Below are positions 36,455 to 49,325 of a stretch of 64,000 bases of DNA, in pieces. Each line of letters begins with the position of its first letter. Position 1 is the first letter of the stretch. The position numbers and the translations under genes were made by a program. Source of the DNA: Microvelia longipes (Eukaryota; Arthropoda; Insecta; Hemiptera; Veliidae); the NCBI GenBank assembly GCA_018340805.1, contig JACMZG010001908.1, positions 16,554,707 to 16,618,706 of the forward strand. The letters are read 5' to 3'. The notes beneath the pieces were generated by a model, which was given only the letters and a program-made list of their open reading frames with translations, was not told where the DNA came from and made no database searches.

Positions 36455-37215
36455 ATAATTCTGTATTTTCCAAAGGAAATGCGCTAAAACCTTTAAAGAT
36501 AACTGACTAAGCTTAAAGATAAGTAACTAAGCTTTAAACTAGTGCAAATAATAGTGCGTACTTCTAATTTTAGAGGCATATTTTTGTACAACCAACTGGA
36601 TAATTATGCGCATTTCCTTTGGAAAATACAGATAAAATGAGTTACGAGCAGTGCTTGACAATTGAGTAACTGCTTAGGTTCTAAAGCATGAACCGGAACC
36701 ACGCAATGGGCATGGTTCTTGCATAAGCAAGAAATGGGTTGTTTAGCACGGAAACACGCATTCTAAATGAAATTCGCCCGACAGTGGACCACCGCGCCGG
36801 AATTATTTATTTAGTAGTTGTAAACTTATATAATGTAAAAAGCACGAAAACACGCCTCCAAAGGAAATTCGCCCGACATGCGGACCACCGCGCCAGAATT
36901 ATTTTCTAGTTGTAAACTTATATTAGGTAAAAAAAACGATAATAAATTATTGTCCCTACTAGGATTTGAACCCAGGTACTCTGGGTTTGAGTGCTCGCAT
37001 CCAAAGAAAATTCGCCCGACATGCGGACCTCCGCGCCAGAATTATTTTTAGTTGTAAACTTATATTAAGTAAAAAAAATTCTGGCGCGGTGGTCCGCATG
37101 TCGGGCGAATTTCCTTTGGATGCGTGTTTCCGTGCTTTTAGCGATTTCCTTTGAAAATTCGCCTAATGGGATAGGCGTCATGGCGGGAATTCGAACCTCG
37201 GACCACGACACAAAT
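36455..37215. repeat. Family D inverted-repeat array, block 1
   Basis: An asymmetric core (about 36492-36610, with 'aagataactgactaagctt' and 'agtgcgtacttctaatttt') lies between inverted 'ttttccaaaggaaatgcgc' sequences. Arms follow with CGCCCGACA..GGACCACCGCGCC motifs repeated in both orientations. At 37150-37215 a tRNA-like sequence (minus-strand box B GAGGTTCGAATTCCCGCC) closes the block. Confidence 0.7.
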
Positions 37216-37261
37216 CCGTTTCAGAGGTCCCTTATGACGAAAAAATACTTTTTTTGAAACT

Positions 37262-37270
37262 TTATATATA

Positions 37271-37330
<60 letters not shown>

Positions 37331-37367
37331 TATATAATGTATATATATATACATATATATATATGTA
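37262..37367. repeat. (TA)n microsatellite at the end of a family E element
   Basis: About 105 bp TA/TG dinucleotides, immediately next to the 'ctagacactttcttgtaaac' end block of family E. Confidence 0.9.
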
Positions 37368-37379
37368 TTTCTAGACACT

Positions 37380-37985
37380 TTCTTGTAAACACTCTATCTT
37401 TCGAACGGATTAATATTTTTTAACCAAACTTGGTACAAAAATCAACCTTCGGGAGGACACGAACCCTATTGAAAACCAGGTTTTTGTGACGTCATTAACC
37501 CGGTTTGCTGAGTCAGCGAAATTTTCAAAAAATCGGCAAAATTCAGGGTTAATATTTTTTGCCGCAAAAAGATCAATATTTATGTTCTTTGAGACGCTGA
37601 ATCGAATGAAACCGGTCCGAAGTCGATACGACCACTCTAAGTGACCTAAAAATCGAAAAAACCATTCTAAATTCCCGAAAACCAAAATTTAGGTCGATAA
37701 AAAATAAATTTCGAGTAGGGTGTCGTTTTCAATGTAATTTTGGGCGCGTAATCGAATAAAACCAGTCCGAAGTCGATACGACCACTTTAAGTTACCAAAA
37801 AGTCGAAAAACCACAAAAATTATAGAAAACCAAAATTACGGTGGTTGAAAATTAAATTTCGAGTAGGGTGTCGTTTTCAATGTTTTTTGGGCCTCTGAGA
37901 TGAATGCCAGTGGTCCGGAGTCAATACAACCACTCAAACTCAGGGTACCTGGGTTCACATCTTGGAAGGGTCGATAATTTTTTAT
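37380..37985 (-). repeat. Family E repeat (minus orientation)
   Basis: From the TA tract inward: 'gtttacaagaaagtgtctag' (inverse); TGACGTCA at 37487-37494; TGCTGAGTCAGCG at 37506-37518; then two roughly 150-bp units with 'ggtccgaagtcgatacgacc'; then a tRNA-like end at about 37900-37970 (hairpin with GTGGTC/GACCAC, and 'acctgggttc'). Confidence 0.75.
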
Positions 37986-39960
37986 TGTTTTTTTACCTAA
38001 TATAAGTTTACAACTAGGAAATAATTCTGTCGCGGTGGTCCGCATGTCGGGCAAATTTCCTTTGATGCGTGTTTCCGTGCTTTTTATATAAGTTTACAAC
38101 TACTAAATAAATAATTCCGGCGCGGTGGTCCGCTGTCGGGCGAATTTCATTTAGAATACGTGTTTCCGTGCTAAACAACCATTTTCTTGCTTATGCAAGA
38201 ACCATGCCCATTGCGTGGTTGTAGAACCTAAGCAGTTACTCAATTGTCAAGCACTGCTCGTAACTCATTTTGTCTGTATTTTCCAAAGGAAATGCGCTAA
38301 AACCTTTAAAGATAACTGACTAAGCTTAAAGATAAGTAACTAAGCTTTAAACTAGTGCAAATAATAGTGCGTACTTCTAATTTTAGAGACATAGTTTTGT
38401 ACAACAACTGGTTGATTATGCGCATTTCCTTTGGAAAATACAGACAAAATGAGTTACGAGCAGTGCTTGACAATTGAGTAACTGCTTAGGTTCTACAACC
38501 ACGCAATGGGCATGGTTCTTGCATAAGCAAGAAAATGGTTGTTTAGCACGGAAACACGTATTCTAAATGAAATTCGCCCGACAGCGGACCACCGCGCCGG
38601 AATTATTTATTTAGTAGTTGTAAACTTATATAATGTAAAAATTCTGGCGCGGTGGTCCGCATGTCGGGCGAATTTCCTTTGATGCGTGTTTCCGTGCTTT
38701 TTATATAAGTTTACAACTACTAAATAAATAATTCCGGCGCGGTGGTCCGCTGTCGGGCGAATTTCATTTAGAATACGTGTTTCCGTGCTAAACAACCATT
38801 TTCTTGCTTATGCAAGAACTATGCCCATTGCGTGGTTCTAGAACCTAAGCAGTTACTCAATTGTCAAGCACTGCTCGTAACTCATTTTGTCTGTATTTTC
38901 CAAAGGAAATGCGCTAAAACCTTTAAAGATAACTGACTAAGCTTAAAGATAAGTAACTAAGCTTTAAACTAGTGCAAATAATAGTGCGTACTTCTAATTT
39001 TAGAGACATAGTTTTGTACAACAACTGGTTGATTATGCGCATTTCCTTTGGAAAATACAGACAAAATGAGTTACGAGCAGTGCTTGACAATTGAGTAACT
39101 GCTGAGGTTCTAGAACCACGCAATGGGCATAGTTCTTGCATAAGCAAGAAAATGGTTGTTTAGCACGGAAACACGTATTCTAAATGAAATTCGCCCGACA
39201 GCGGACCACCGCGCCGGAATTATTTATTTAGTAGTTGTAAACTTATATAAAAAGCACGGAAACACGCATCAAAGGAAATTCGCCCGACATGCGGACCACC
39301 GCGCCAGAATTTTTACATTATATAAGTTTACAACTACTAAATAAATAATTCCGGCGCGGTGGTCCGCTGTCGGGCGAATTTCATTTAGAATGCCTGTTTC
39401 CGTGCTAAACAACCCATTTCTTGTTTAAGGTTCTGGTTCATGCTTTAGAACCTAAGCAGTTACTCAATTGTCAAGCACTGCTCGTAACTCATTTTGTCTG
39501 TATTTTCCAAAGAGAATGCGCATAATCATCCAGTTGTTGTACAAAACCATGCCTCTAAAATTAGAAGTACGCACTATTATTTGCACTAGTTTAAAGCTTA
39601 GTTACTTATCTTTAAGCTTAGTCAGTTATCTTTAAAGGTTATAGCGCATTCCCTTTGGAAAATACAGACAAAATGAGTTACGAGCAGTGCTTGACAATTG
39701 AGTAACTGCTTAGGTTCTAAAGCATGAACCAGAACCTTAAGCAAGAAATGGGTTGTTTAGCACGGAAACAGGCATTCTAAATGAAATTCGCCCGACAGCG
39801 GACCACCGCGCCGGAATTATTTATTTAGTAGTTGTAAACTTATAATGTAAAAAGCACGGAAACACGCATCCAAAGGAAATTCGCCCGACATGCGGACCAC
39901 CGCGCCAGAATTATTTTCTAGTTGTAAACTTATATTAAGTAAAAAAAAACGATAAAAACT
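37985..39960. repeat. Family D inverted-repeat array, blocks 2-4
   Basis: Core copies lie at about 38290-38410 and 38910-39030 in one orientation, and at about 39530-39640 in the opposite one. Arms between them are near identical; 38607-39344 is symmetric about 38975. Arms carry the CGGCGCGGTGGTCCGC and TTGTCAAGCACTGCTCGTAA motifs. The identical 62-codon frames at 38607-38795 (minus) and 39156-39344 (plus) are copies of one arm, not genes. Confidence 0.8.
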
Positions 39961-41010
39961 TATAGACCCTTCCAGGATGTGAACCCAGGTACCCTGAGTA
40001 TGAGTGGTCGTATTGACTCCGGACCACTGGCATTCAACTCAGAGGCCCAAAAAACATTGAAAACGACACCCTACTCGACATTTATTTTTTATCGACCTAA
40101 ATTTTGGTTTTGGGTAATTTACAATAGTTTTTTCAACTTTTTGGTCACTTAGAGTGGTCGTTTCGACTTCGGACCGGTTTCATTCGATTCAGCGCCCAAA
40201 ATTACATAGAAAACGACACCTACTCGACATTTATTTTTATCGACCTAAATTTTGGTTTTGGGTAATTTACAATGGTTTTTTTCGACGTTTTTGGTCACTT
40301 GGAGTGGTCGTATCGACTTCGGACTGGTTTCATTCGATTCAGCGCCCAAAATTACATAGAAAACGACAGCCTACTCGACATTTATTTTTTATCGACCTAA
40401 ATTTTGGTTTTGGGTAATTTACAATGGTTTTTTCGACGTTTTGGTCACTTAGAGTGGTCGTATCGACTTCGGACCGGTTTCATTCGTTTCAGCGCCCAAA
40501 ATTACATAGAAAACGACACCCTACTCGACATTTATTTTTTATCGACCTAAATTTTGGTTTTGGGTAATTTACAATGGTTTTTTCGACGTTTTGGTCACTT
40601 AGAGTGGTCGTATCGACTTCGGACTGGTTTCATTCGATTCAGCGCCCAAAATTACATAGAAAACGACAGCCTACTCGACATTAATTTTTTATCGACCTAA
40701 ATTTTGGTTTTGGGTAATTTACAATGGGTTTTTCGACGTTTTGGTCACTTAGAGTGGTCGTATCGACTTCGGACCGATTTCATTCGATTTAGCGTCTCAA
40801 AAAACATAAATAATGACCTTTTTCGCGGCAAAAAATATTAACCCTGAATTTTGCCGATTTTTTTAAAATTTTGCTGACTCAAGCAACCGGGTTTAATGAC
40901 GTCACAAAAACCTGGTTTTCAATAGGGTTCGTGTCTCCCGAAGGTTGATTTTTGTACCAAGTATGGTTAAAAAATATTAATCCGTTCGAAAGATAGAGTG
41001 TTTACAAGAA
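39960..41010 (+). repeat. Family E repeat with a 150-bp tandem array
   Basis: It starts with a tRNA-like end (39967-40060). The unit beginning TTGGTCACTT then recurs at 40141, 40291, 40441, 40591 and 40741, an exact 150-bp period. The array is followed by a terminal part with TGACGTCA at 40897-40904, 'caatagggttcgtgtc' and 'gtttacaagaagtgtctag'. Confidence 0.85.
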
Positions 41011-41030
41011 GTGTCTAGAAATACATTGTA

Positions 41031-41206
<176 letters not shown>

Positions 41207-41329
41207 GCGAAACTTATTTTTTCGTCATTAGGGGCCTCTGAAACGGATTTGTGTCGTGGTCCGAGGTTCAAATTCCGCCATGACGCCTATCCCATTAGGC
41301 GAATTTCCAAAGGAAATTCGCTAAAAACG

Positions 41330-42000
41330 ATAATAAATTATCGACCCTTCCAGGATGTGAACCCAGGTACCATGAGTTTTGAGTGGTCGTATTGACTCCG
41401 GACCACTGGAATTCAACTCAGAGGCCCAAAAACATTGAAAAAGACACCCTACTCGAAATTTAATTGTCAACGACCGTAATTTTGGTTTTCTATAATTTTT
41501 GTGGTTTTTTCGACTTTTTGGTAACTTAAAGTAGTCGTATCGACTTCGGACCGGTTTCATTCGATTCAGCGCCCAAAATTACATAGAAAACGACCACCCT
41601 ACTCGACATTTATTTTTTATCGACCTAAATTTTGGTTTTGGGTAATTTACAATGGTTTTTTTCGACGTTTTGGTCACTTAGAGTGGTCGTATCGGACTTC
41701 GGACCGGTTTCATTCATTTCAGCGCCCAAAATTACATAGAAAACAACACCCTACTCGACATTTATTTTTTTTATCGACCTAAATTTTGGTTTTGGGTAAT
41801 TTACAATGGGTTTTTCGACGTTTTTGGTCACTAAAAGTGGTCGTATCGACTTCGGACCGGTTTCATTTCGATTTTAGCGTCTTAAAAAACATAAATAATG
41901 ACCTTTTTCGCGGCAAAAATATTAACCCTGAATTTTGCCGATTTTTTAAAAATTTCGCTGATCCAAGGAAATTCGCTAAAACGATAATAAATTATCGACC
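41330..42000 (+). repeat. Family E repeat, truncated copy
   Basis: The tRNA-like end (41345-41430) is followed by three units of about 150 bp, and then the 'cgcggcaaaaatattaaccctg' block. The copy stops at about 41958, where a new one begins. Confidence 0.75.
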
Positions 42001-42600
42001 CTTCAGGATGTGAACCCAGGTACCATGAGTTTGAGTGGTCGTATTGACTCCGGACCACTGGAATTCAACTCAGAGGCCCAAAAAACATTGAAAATGACAC
42101 CCTACTCGAATTTTTTTTAACGACCGTAATTTTGGTTTTCTATAATTTTTGTGGTTTTTTCGATTTTTGGTAACTTAAAGTAGTCGTATCGACTTCGGAC
42201 CGGTTTCATTCGATTCAGCGCCCAAATTACATAGAAAAACGAACCCTACTTGAATTTATTTTTTATCGACCTGAATTTTGGTTTTTGGTAATTTACAATG
42301 ATTTTTTTTTAATTTTTAGGTCACTTAGAGTGGTCGTATTGTCTTCGAACCGGTTTCATTCGATTCAGCGTCTCAAAAAACATAAATATTGACCTTTTTC
42401 GCGACAAAAAATATTAAACCTGAATTTTGCCGATTTTTTCAAAATTTTGCTGACTCAGCAAACCGGGTTAATGACGTCACAAAAACCTGGTTTTCAATAG
42501 GGTTCGTGTCCTCCCGAAGGTTATTTTTGTACCAAGTTTGGTTAAAAATAATAATCCGTTCGAAAGATAGAGTGTTTACAAGAAAGTGTCTAGAAATACA
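41965..42600 (+). repeat. Family E repeat with T-MARE and CRE motifs
   Basis: Structured like the preceding copies. TGCTGACTCAGCA at 42448-42460 is followed by TGACGTCA at 42472-42479, and then the terminal blocks and a TA tract. Confidence 0.8.
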
Positions 42601-42631
<31 letters not shown>

Positions 42632-42672
42632 ATATATATATTATTATATATATATATATATATATATATAAT
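42600..42672. repeat. (TA)n microsatellite
   Basis: About 70 bp TA repeats closing the family E copy. The following 'aaagtc.tgcgaaac' also follows the tract at 41.2 kb. Confidence 0.9.
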
Positions 42673-42984
42673 AAAGTCATGCGAAACGTATTTTTTCTTC
42701 ATTAGGGACCTCTGAAACGGATTCTTTTAAGATGTTGATCTAAAAGTAGTATAAGATTTTTAATTTTAAAATTAAATTAAGTTTATTGATTTAACATTAA
42801 TAGATGTGCATTTGTGTCAAATTTTAACTCTATAGGCCAATTTTTCAATTAGGGATATTATTTTTTTAAATTTTGATGGCTCAGCAAAATAGCTTAATAC
42901 GATCTAAAAATTGAATCTTCTACACAGTACAACTAAACTCTAAATTTGATTTATATAGCAAGTTTTACTTCTCTTATATAGGCA

Positions 42985-43150
42985 TAGCGGAAGTTATGCG
43001 TGGCAGAAACACACACATTCAATCTAACCGACAGCATAATGAAAACCACTTATATCGTTTTATAAATGAAACGGATAATTATGATAAATCCTCGGTTTCG
43101 GATGTTTTGGGTGCACAATACTTTTCTTATACTCGTATACCTACGGAAGT
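42985..43150 (-). repeat. Family A head fragment
   Basis: Read on the minus strand, the 'ccgtaggtata' head, the 'ccgaaaccgagg' block and a TG stretch are present. The rest of the element is absent or diverged. Confidence 0.5.
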
Positions 43151-43228
43151 GGGCGTGGAAAACTAATAATAAATTTCAAATGTCTTACGCAAAAATTACA
43201 ATAGTTATTTATTTGCTGCATGCCAGAC

Positions 43229-43357
43229 TTGATTGTGTACTGTAACAATTTGATTGATTGTGTACTGTAACAACTTGATTGTGTACAGTAACAATTTGAT
43301 TGTGTACTGTAACAACTTGATTGTGTACTGTAACAACTTGATTGTGTACTGTAACAA
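43229..43357. repeat. 21-bp minisatellite, about 6 copies
   Basis: Unit TTGATTGTGTACTGTAACAA plus C, with a few substitutions (one TACAGTAAC) and one 4-bp duplication. Confidence 0.9.
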
Positions 43358-43997
43358 AGAACTTTGGTCTTGGTTAATTATACGATATTGATAAACTTAT
43401 TATAATCAACCAATTCTACGTTGACTATTAATTACTAATTCAACTGGTTTATTAGTATATTAAACGAAGATTATTTAAACTTCGTTTATAATAATAAGCC
43501 GCATTAAAAGTTGGGTGTGCAGGGTTTAATATTGTATTTCATTTGTATAAAAACATTAGTTATGCAGAGGGTATGCCAAAGCGCGTAATGCCTGGGGTGT
43601 TTGTTACATAGGGACTAAATTCTGACAATTATAATCTTTTATGACAGTTGGGGTGAGTCTATGAAATCAAAAGTCTATGATCCAGGTTGATCCAGTGATA
43701 GGAGTTGCCAAGCTTGGAGTCACGTGACTTTATGATTCTTTTTAACTGTTATATCCCTAATCCTTTTTAAACATTATACTTTTTAAAGAATTTAATTTGT
43801 GAATTTTGATGGACACTTAATACAACGTTTATAAATACAATTTCAACTAATGTGAATGACTAAATTTTCCTATTATATACATAGCATGTTCATTTTTTTA
43901 AAGAACCCATCAAGTATCTTTGTCAAAATTTACTTATAATAATGGAAACTAATATTGGCATTAATTTAATTTGTTTATTGTTTGTTGATATTAGTTT

Positions 43998-44185
43998 ACT
44001 ATAGTTTAACACATGGCTAAAATCAGTTGACAGCGTGGGAAAATAGTGTTGAGGAACCAATGAGGATGGTCCAATTTCAAATGGTGGGCGTTGTTTAACA
44101 TCAAGGAATAACCTCATTGGGTCCCTGACATTATTTTCCATAATGCCAGGGAGTCAACTGATTATAGCTGTGTGTTACACTATAG
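43998..44185. mobile_element. Family B MITE, 188 bp
   Basis: ACTATAG at both ends, with arms 'ggctaaaatcagttgacagc' and 'gtcaactgattatagctgtg'. The internal 'ggtgggcgttgtttaacatc' is the family B centre. The 72-codon frame across it is spurious. Confidence 0.8.
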
Positions 44186-44239
44186 GTAATGTATCATTCA
44201 GCCATGTAAATTTCTCAACTTTAATCTTGTACATTGAAT

Positions 44240-44335
44240 TAGGTAAACAGATACAATGTACCCACGGATGAAATGCACCCGGATGTAATGTTCTCGAATT
44301 AAATGACCCCGGATTAAATTTCCTCTATATTTCTC
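44240..44335. repeat. Degenerate ~20-bp tandem repeat
   Basis: Successive 'cccggatgtaatg', 'ctcgaattaaatg' and 'ccccggattaaat' motifs suggest a short decayed tandem array. Confidence 0.4.
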
Positions 44336-45415
44336 TAGAGATATATGGTTTTGGTAAATTTGTGCGCAGAACCAACAAAGGTGAAGTTTATTTGTACCTA
44401 TAATACGTACATATTAAGCTTCCTGTGCACCATATTAAACTTAGTGGAACTGATGGAGTTAATTTAATGTATAAAACAAAACGTTCTCGACTAATACGAT
44501 TTTTTGTTAAACAAAGGGGCTTTCAAATCATTTAAGTCAAATAATCTAAAAGTTGAAGTTATTAAAATTAAGAAGAAAAAATAAAATTAGGAAATATTTA
44601 ATCCAGTATATTATTTAATTATTATTAAACTAGACGGTCACTATTTTACCTACTGTTGATGTTTAACATTAAAATTGTTATTAGACTGTTGCATTGGACA
44701 GGAATAATGCGTCTCTAGGAGATGTTTGCTGCTAAAGGTCTGGGAGAAGTAATTTTGTTTAGATGGAATGTTGACTTGGGCTCTTTGCTTGCTGAGGCGT
44801 GCTTGAGACCATCATATAGGCGAGAGAGTAAAGAGTTTGGTCGCTCTCATCTCTCAACATAGACGTGCTTCATACTCTCTTTGTAATCGCTTCACTAAGC
44901 ACTATCAAATATCCTCTTTTTACCCTCGATTTTAATTACTCTAGTTTCTTGTAAATCAAAACTTTTTCATCACTTTGATCCGTCAAATGGATAATTTTAA
45001 AATTTTCTACTAGCCTTAGAACTTACTAAAAAATAGAATTGAATTTCAGAGTATTCATCCGTAAAATATGCCTTGCAATTTGTTGCTCATTTTTTTGTTA
45101 TAGTTAAGTATAAACATGTTTGTAATATAAATCTTTTATATCTAAAATGTTAAAAAAGAGAAAGCTCTTTAGGAAGTCTGTATTAAAAGGTTGATAACTA
45201 CATGGATTATTCCCATTTTTCTGGCTTTTTTATCTTTTTTTGACGGACAGAAGCTAATAATATTTATTTAAAGTTAATTATTTAATGACAGCAAATTTTA
45301 ATTAATACTCGGGTATAAAGTTACTTATTAATATACTTAGAGTCTTCATCATTAACTTCATATGATTTTAAGTCTAAGCACGGTAATAACCCTGCTTGGA
45401 CTTATTTATTACCCC

Positions 45416-45725
45416 CGATGACTATAAGAGTTCTTGAAAACAATTAAAATCCCTATGGCTATTAGAGTGCTAGATAACGATTAGAATTCATGATAATGAT
45501 CAGAACTCCTGATGACTATCAGAGTCCTCGAAAACGATTAGAATCATTGATAAAGATCAGAACCCCTAGTGACTATCAAAGTCCTTGAAAACGATTAAAA
45601 TCCCTAATGGCTATCAGAGTCCTAGAGAACGATTAGAATCCATGATAAAGTTCAGAACCCCTAATGACTATCAGAGTCTTTGATAACGATTTGAATCCTC
45701 CATGGCGATTAGGATTCGTGATTAA
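45416..45725. repeat. Minisatellite with unit of about 56 bp, about 5 copies
   Basis: Units combine 'gactatcagagtcct', 'gaaaacgattagaatc' and 'gataaagatcagaacccct' with substitutions and small indels. Confidence 0.75.
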
Positions 45726-46760
45726 ATGCATGATTTTAAACTTTTTTTAAGCAGGATTGCTGACTTCTTTTTAAAACTCTTTATTTCGTTTTTAATCATC
45801 CATTGAAAAACAAATCATGAAATCGTAGGGAAAGGATAGTTTCCACAATGTCCTTGAAATTGTTTACTTGACCTGTCTGCTAAAATCTTCAACACATAAC
45901 GTTTTTTTATCAGTGTTGCAGCGTAGTAGAGAAAACATTAGCGAGAGTTTTCTTCTATTAGTTTCGTTGTGTGAGAGTGTTATACCGGCTTATATGTTTT
46001 CTTTAGAATCAAAGTGTTTGTGTGTCTTCCAGCTCCGTGTCAAACACTGTAGGTGTGTTAGTGTTGGAGGGGCTTAAAGTTTAATATCAAGCCAGTCATC
46101 TATCAGTGGAGGGCGGCTCAGACAGGGGTTTTATTAAAACTCTTGTGCGCCCCCACGTCAATAGCCCATAGGTCCTATTCTCCCTACAGCAAGCCTTGGC
46201 CGCAGCTTCTTTCTCCAAGCTTTTTTTCCTCCGCGAAAATTTTCCCTCGAAAGAAAAAAAAACTTTTTTACCTGAATGCTAAAGTAAACAAAACGTTCTT
46301 GATCCCCATTTCCCTGTCTGCCTTACAGATTGAAATCCCCTTTACTGCCAAAGCAGGAAGAAAAACTAATGAAAAATCTCCTCCTTTTTTTCGTGATTTC
46401 ATCTTTTTTTTTACTTTCAAGAGACTCCAGTCTATTTCTGTATACACAAATAAAAGTAAATAATTGATTTAGATTCTTTTTTTCCAGCATAAAACTGGAT
46501 TTGAATGGTGCTTGATATTTGAACACACTTCCAGTACCCCTGTTCTCTAGACACACACTACTAAGGGTGTGCTTGAGTTAAATTAATATATTTGTTTTCC
46601 TCCACATTTAACTTCACTCCATTCTCTTCAAGTATAACAAATTTACCTAAAAATAACCAGAAAGAACTCTTGAATCAATGACTATGATAAAACCATTTTA
46701 CAGCTACATTTGTTCACACATTTTATCCAGTAATACAACTATTACCCAATGGTTGTACCC
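45725..46760. other. Intergenic DNA, no gene recognised
   Basis: Open frames at 45868-46077 and 46143-46463 were examined. The second begins in a GC-richer patch (46100-46200) but has poly-Lys/Phe-coding tracts and no motif. A repeat origin is likely. Confidence 0.35.
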
Positions 46761-46762
46761 AA

Positions 46763-47798
46763 CCTGTCAGCCAAATTATATTAAAATTGGATATATCTCG
46801 TGTTTTTACCAGTGTTGATTTGATGTGGAATGACCCCATTCTATATCAAATCAATACAGACACGTGACATCTCCAATTTTAATATAATTTGGCTGACAGG
46901 CAGGCACCATAGAAGAAATAAATAATCCAGATTTTTGGCTCATTTGGTGCATTCATATTGCCAGTAGCCAGTAGGATGGTGAATTTTCCAAAAAATGTGA
47001 TTTTTAACATTTCTTTGACTATAAAAATGGCTGTATCTAAAATTCTGCGTGGACTATGATTTTTATTTTGGTGGCGTTTGAAAGCTTAAATTAAATAGAT
47101 TAGCCCTTTTAAATAGATTCTACATACTTTTAGATCATTTGTTACAAGTTTTTTATGAGCAAATATAAAATAAAGATGCTACTATCTCAAATAAGTATAA
47201 AAAGTCACTTATTTTGCAATTTCTATCAAAGATAATGTGATGAATCATAACTTTTTTACAGTTTGACATAACTTGACACACGTTATGTGCTACTATGTCC
47301 AATCCCATGGCGGTCCCAAAATGAAACTTTGTGGACATTCTACTGTTTTAAACAGTTTTTTTTTAACAGTTTAAGCTCTTTTTTAGGAATTTTTCCAAAA
47401 TTTTAAAAAATTGGCTTTTTGAGATATTAGCATCTTTATTTTATATTTGCTCATAATAAAAAGTTGTAACAAATTATCCAAAAGTATGTAGAATCTATTT
47501 GAAAGGGCGAAGTTTAAGCTTTCAAACGCCACCAAAATAAAAATGATAGCCCACGCAGAATTTTAGATACCGCCATTTTTGTAGTCCAGGAAATGTTGAA
47601 AAATCACATTTTCTGGAACATTCACCACCCTACTGCGGCAATATAGCAGCGCTAAATGAGCCAAAAATCTGGATTTGTCTCTTTTTTCTATGGTGCCTAC
47701 CTGTCAGCCAAGTTATATTAAAATCGGTGACATGGTCCATAAATGACTTTTTTGTGTTGATATGACGTGGAATGACCCCATTCCACGTTATGACCCAT
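46763..47798. mobile_element. About 1-kb foldback element with nested terminal hairpins
   Basis: Long arms (46891-47200 against 47420-47709, symmetric about 47300) share 'ggctgacaggcaggcacc', 'ggtggcgtttgaaagctt' and 'aaataaagatgcta' with their inverses. The left end is itself a hairpin (46763-46905). Both ends carry GTGGAATGACCCCATTC-type small palindromes. Confidence 0.75.
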
Positions 47799-47799
47799 C

Positions 47800-49090
47800 C
47801 CTTTTATTATTGTTACAACTATAAAAGGTAAATAAATAATTTATGTCCCATTCTGTGATATAGATCAAGTATATGATTTTTTATTTAAGATGTTTTTTGG
47901 CTAATAAAGCAACTTGACTCTAGGAGCCGAGTTAGTCCCCGGATTTCGGAGCCAAGTTGCCCACCGGATCCTAGAAACGAATAATTTGTAAAAGTTTTAT
48001 ACAAAAGTTTTAACAATTACCCAAACAATATTTCTGTTTATTTTATCGAAGCAAAGTAATAGTTTTAATATAAACGAACAAATCATCTTGTTTAAATCTT
48101 TTGAATCGTTAAAAATAAACCTAAAAGTCTCATTAAAAGATTATATCAAGGCGGATGTTTCTTTAAAATTATCAGGACCGTATTTCGTTGTTTTCTCATT
48201 GAAATTTTAATAATAATTTGATAAAGATTTAAAGCAAAGTTATAAGCTTCTTTTCAAGATATTTTCTAAATTATTTTAAAATATATATATATCGCATAAT
48301 ATTTTTTGTATTTTTTATGACATCAAAAGTTTATAATATACGTTAAAATTAATTTTGCACGACGAATTTCATTTTATTTATAAATTAATTTTGTTTTGTT
48401 GTTTTCAAAATATATTTAAGATAAGCATGTCTGTTCGTTTTTAAAAAAAGTAATATCCCTTTTTTAAGAGTAGGGAGGGGTCAGTAAACTGTTGGAGCTT
48501 CCTTTGAAATTGAATAGCCCTAGGATATTTGTACCTTAGCGTATTTAGCGTTTAAAAATATACGTTGCTCATCCCTGCTAAGGGTATTTTGTGCAGGGTT
48601 ATGGGCTAAGTCTTTAAATATTAGATTCTCGGGGGGGGGGGGGGGGTGTTTTCATTAGCACCTTTGTGAATAAAAGTTTATTAAAATCTTGTTTTACATA
48701 TACTTTTCTATAGCCCGGAGTTTTCTTGTTTTTCTAAACCTTTTTTTTGCTTCTACGTGCTATAAAAGAAATGCGGATTAATTGTGATTGCTTAATTTTT
48801 TTCTCTTTCTTTTATTTAATAAAATATTTGAAGGATTGGCATAATTTAAATATTGTTGATTATATTATTTTAATTAGAACAAAATTAAATAATTTTTTTG
48901 TTTGTTTGGAATAAATTATTAAATAAGGGCGATCATAATAACGATTACCCTACTGGATAAACATGCATATTTCCTAAGACATCACAACACAGACAAGGCA
49001 CAGACAAGGTTCTGAGTGGGTATTGTCATGCTGTGTGTGTGAGAGAGAGAAAGAAAGAGAGAGAGAGAGATTGAGAGACAGAATCAGTTT
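47800..49090. other. AT-rich intergenic DNA with homopolymer G tract
   Basis: A run of 16 G lies at 48631-48646. (GA)n with interruptions lies at about 49041-49075. No gene or transposon end was recognised. Confidence 0.5.
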
Positions 49091-49094
49091 TTTT

Positions 49095-49325
49095 GTATCA
49101 CGTATAACTCTCGTTGTTTTTATGTTAAAAAGTTAAAACATGGTACAAAAATAAGACCTCGGTCTAGTGCTGCCCAGAACTTAGAGATATATACTAGAGG
49201 TGGCATAGCCTATCTCAATACATTTATGATATTTTATCATATATGATATGATAAAATGATGTTTTTCAGACTATGATAACCTATTTTGCTGAGGTTAAAT
49301 AAATTCCGAGGTACCCCATACCCAA
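49095..49325 (+). repeat. Family A repeat, internally deleted copy
   Basis: 'aaaacatggtacaaaaataa' leads within 200 bp to 'ttccgaggtaccccatacc', the family A tail. The 5S-like part is missing. Confidence 0.5.

Noticed and set aside
38607..39344. Two identical 62-codon frames suggesting a duplicated gene
   Set aside because: They are mirror copies of the family D arm, have no motif, and the nominal start is not supported.
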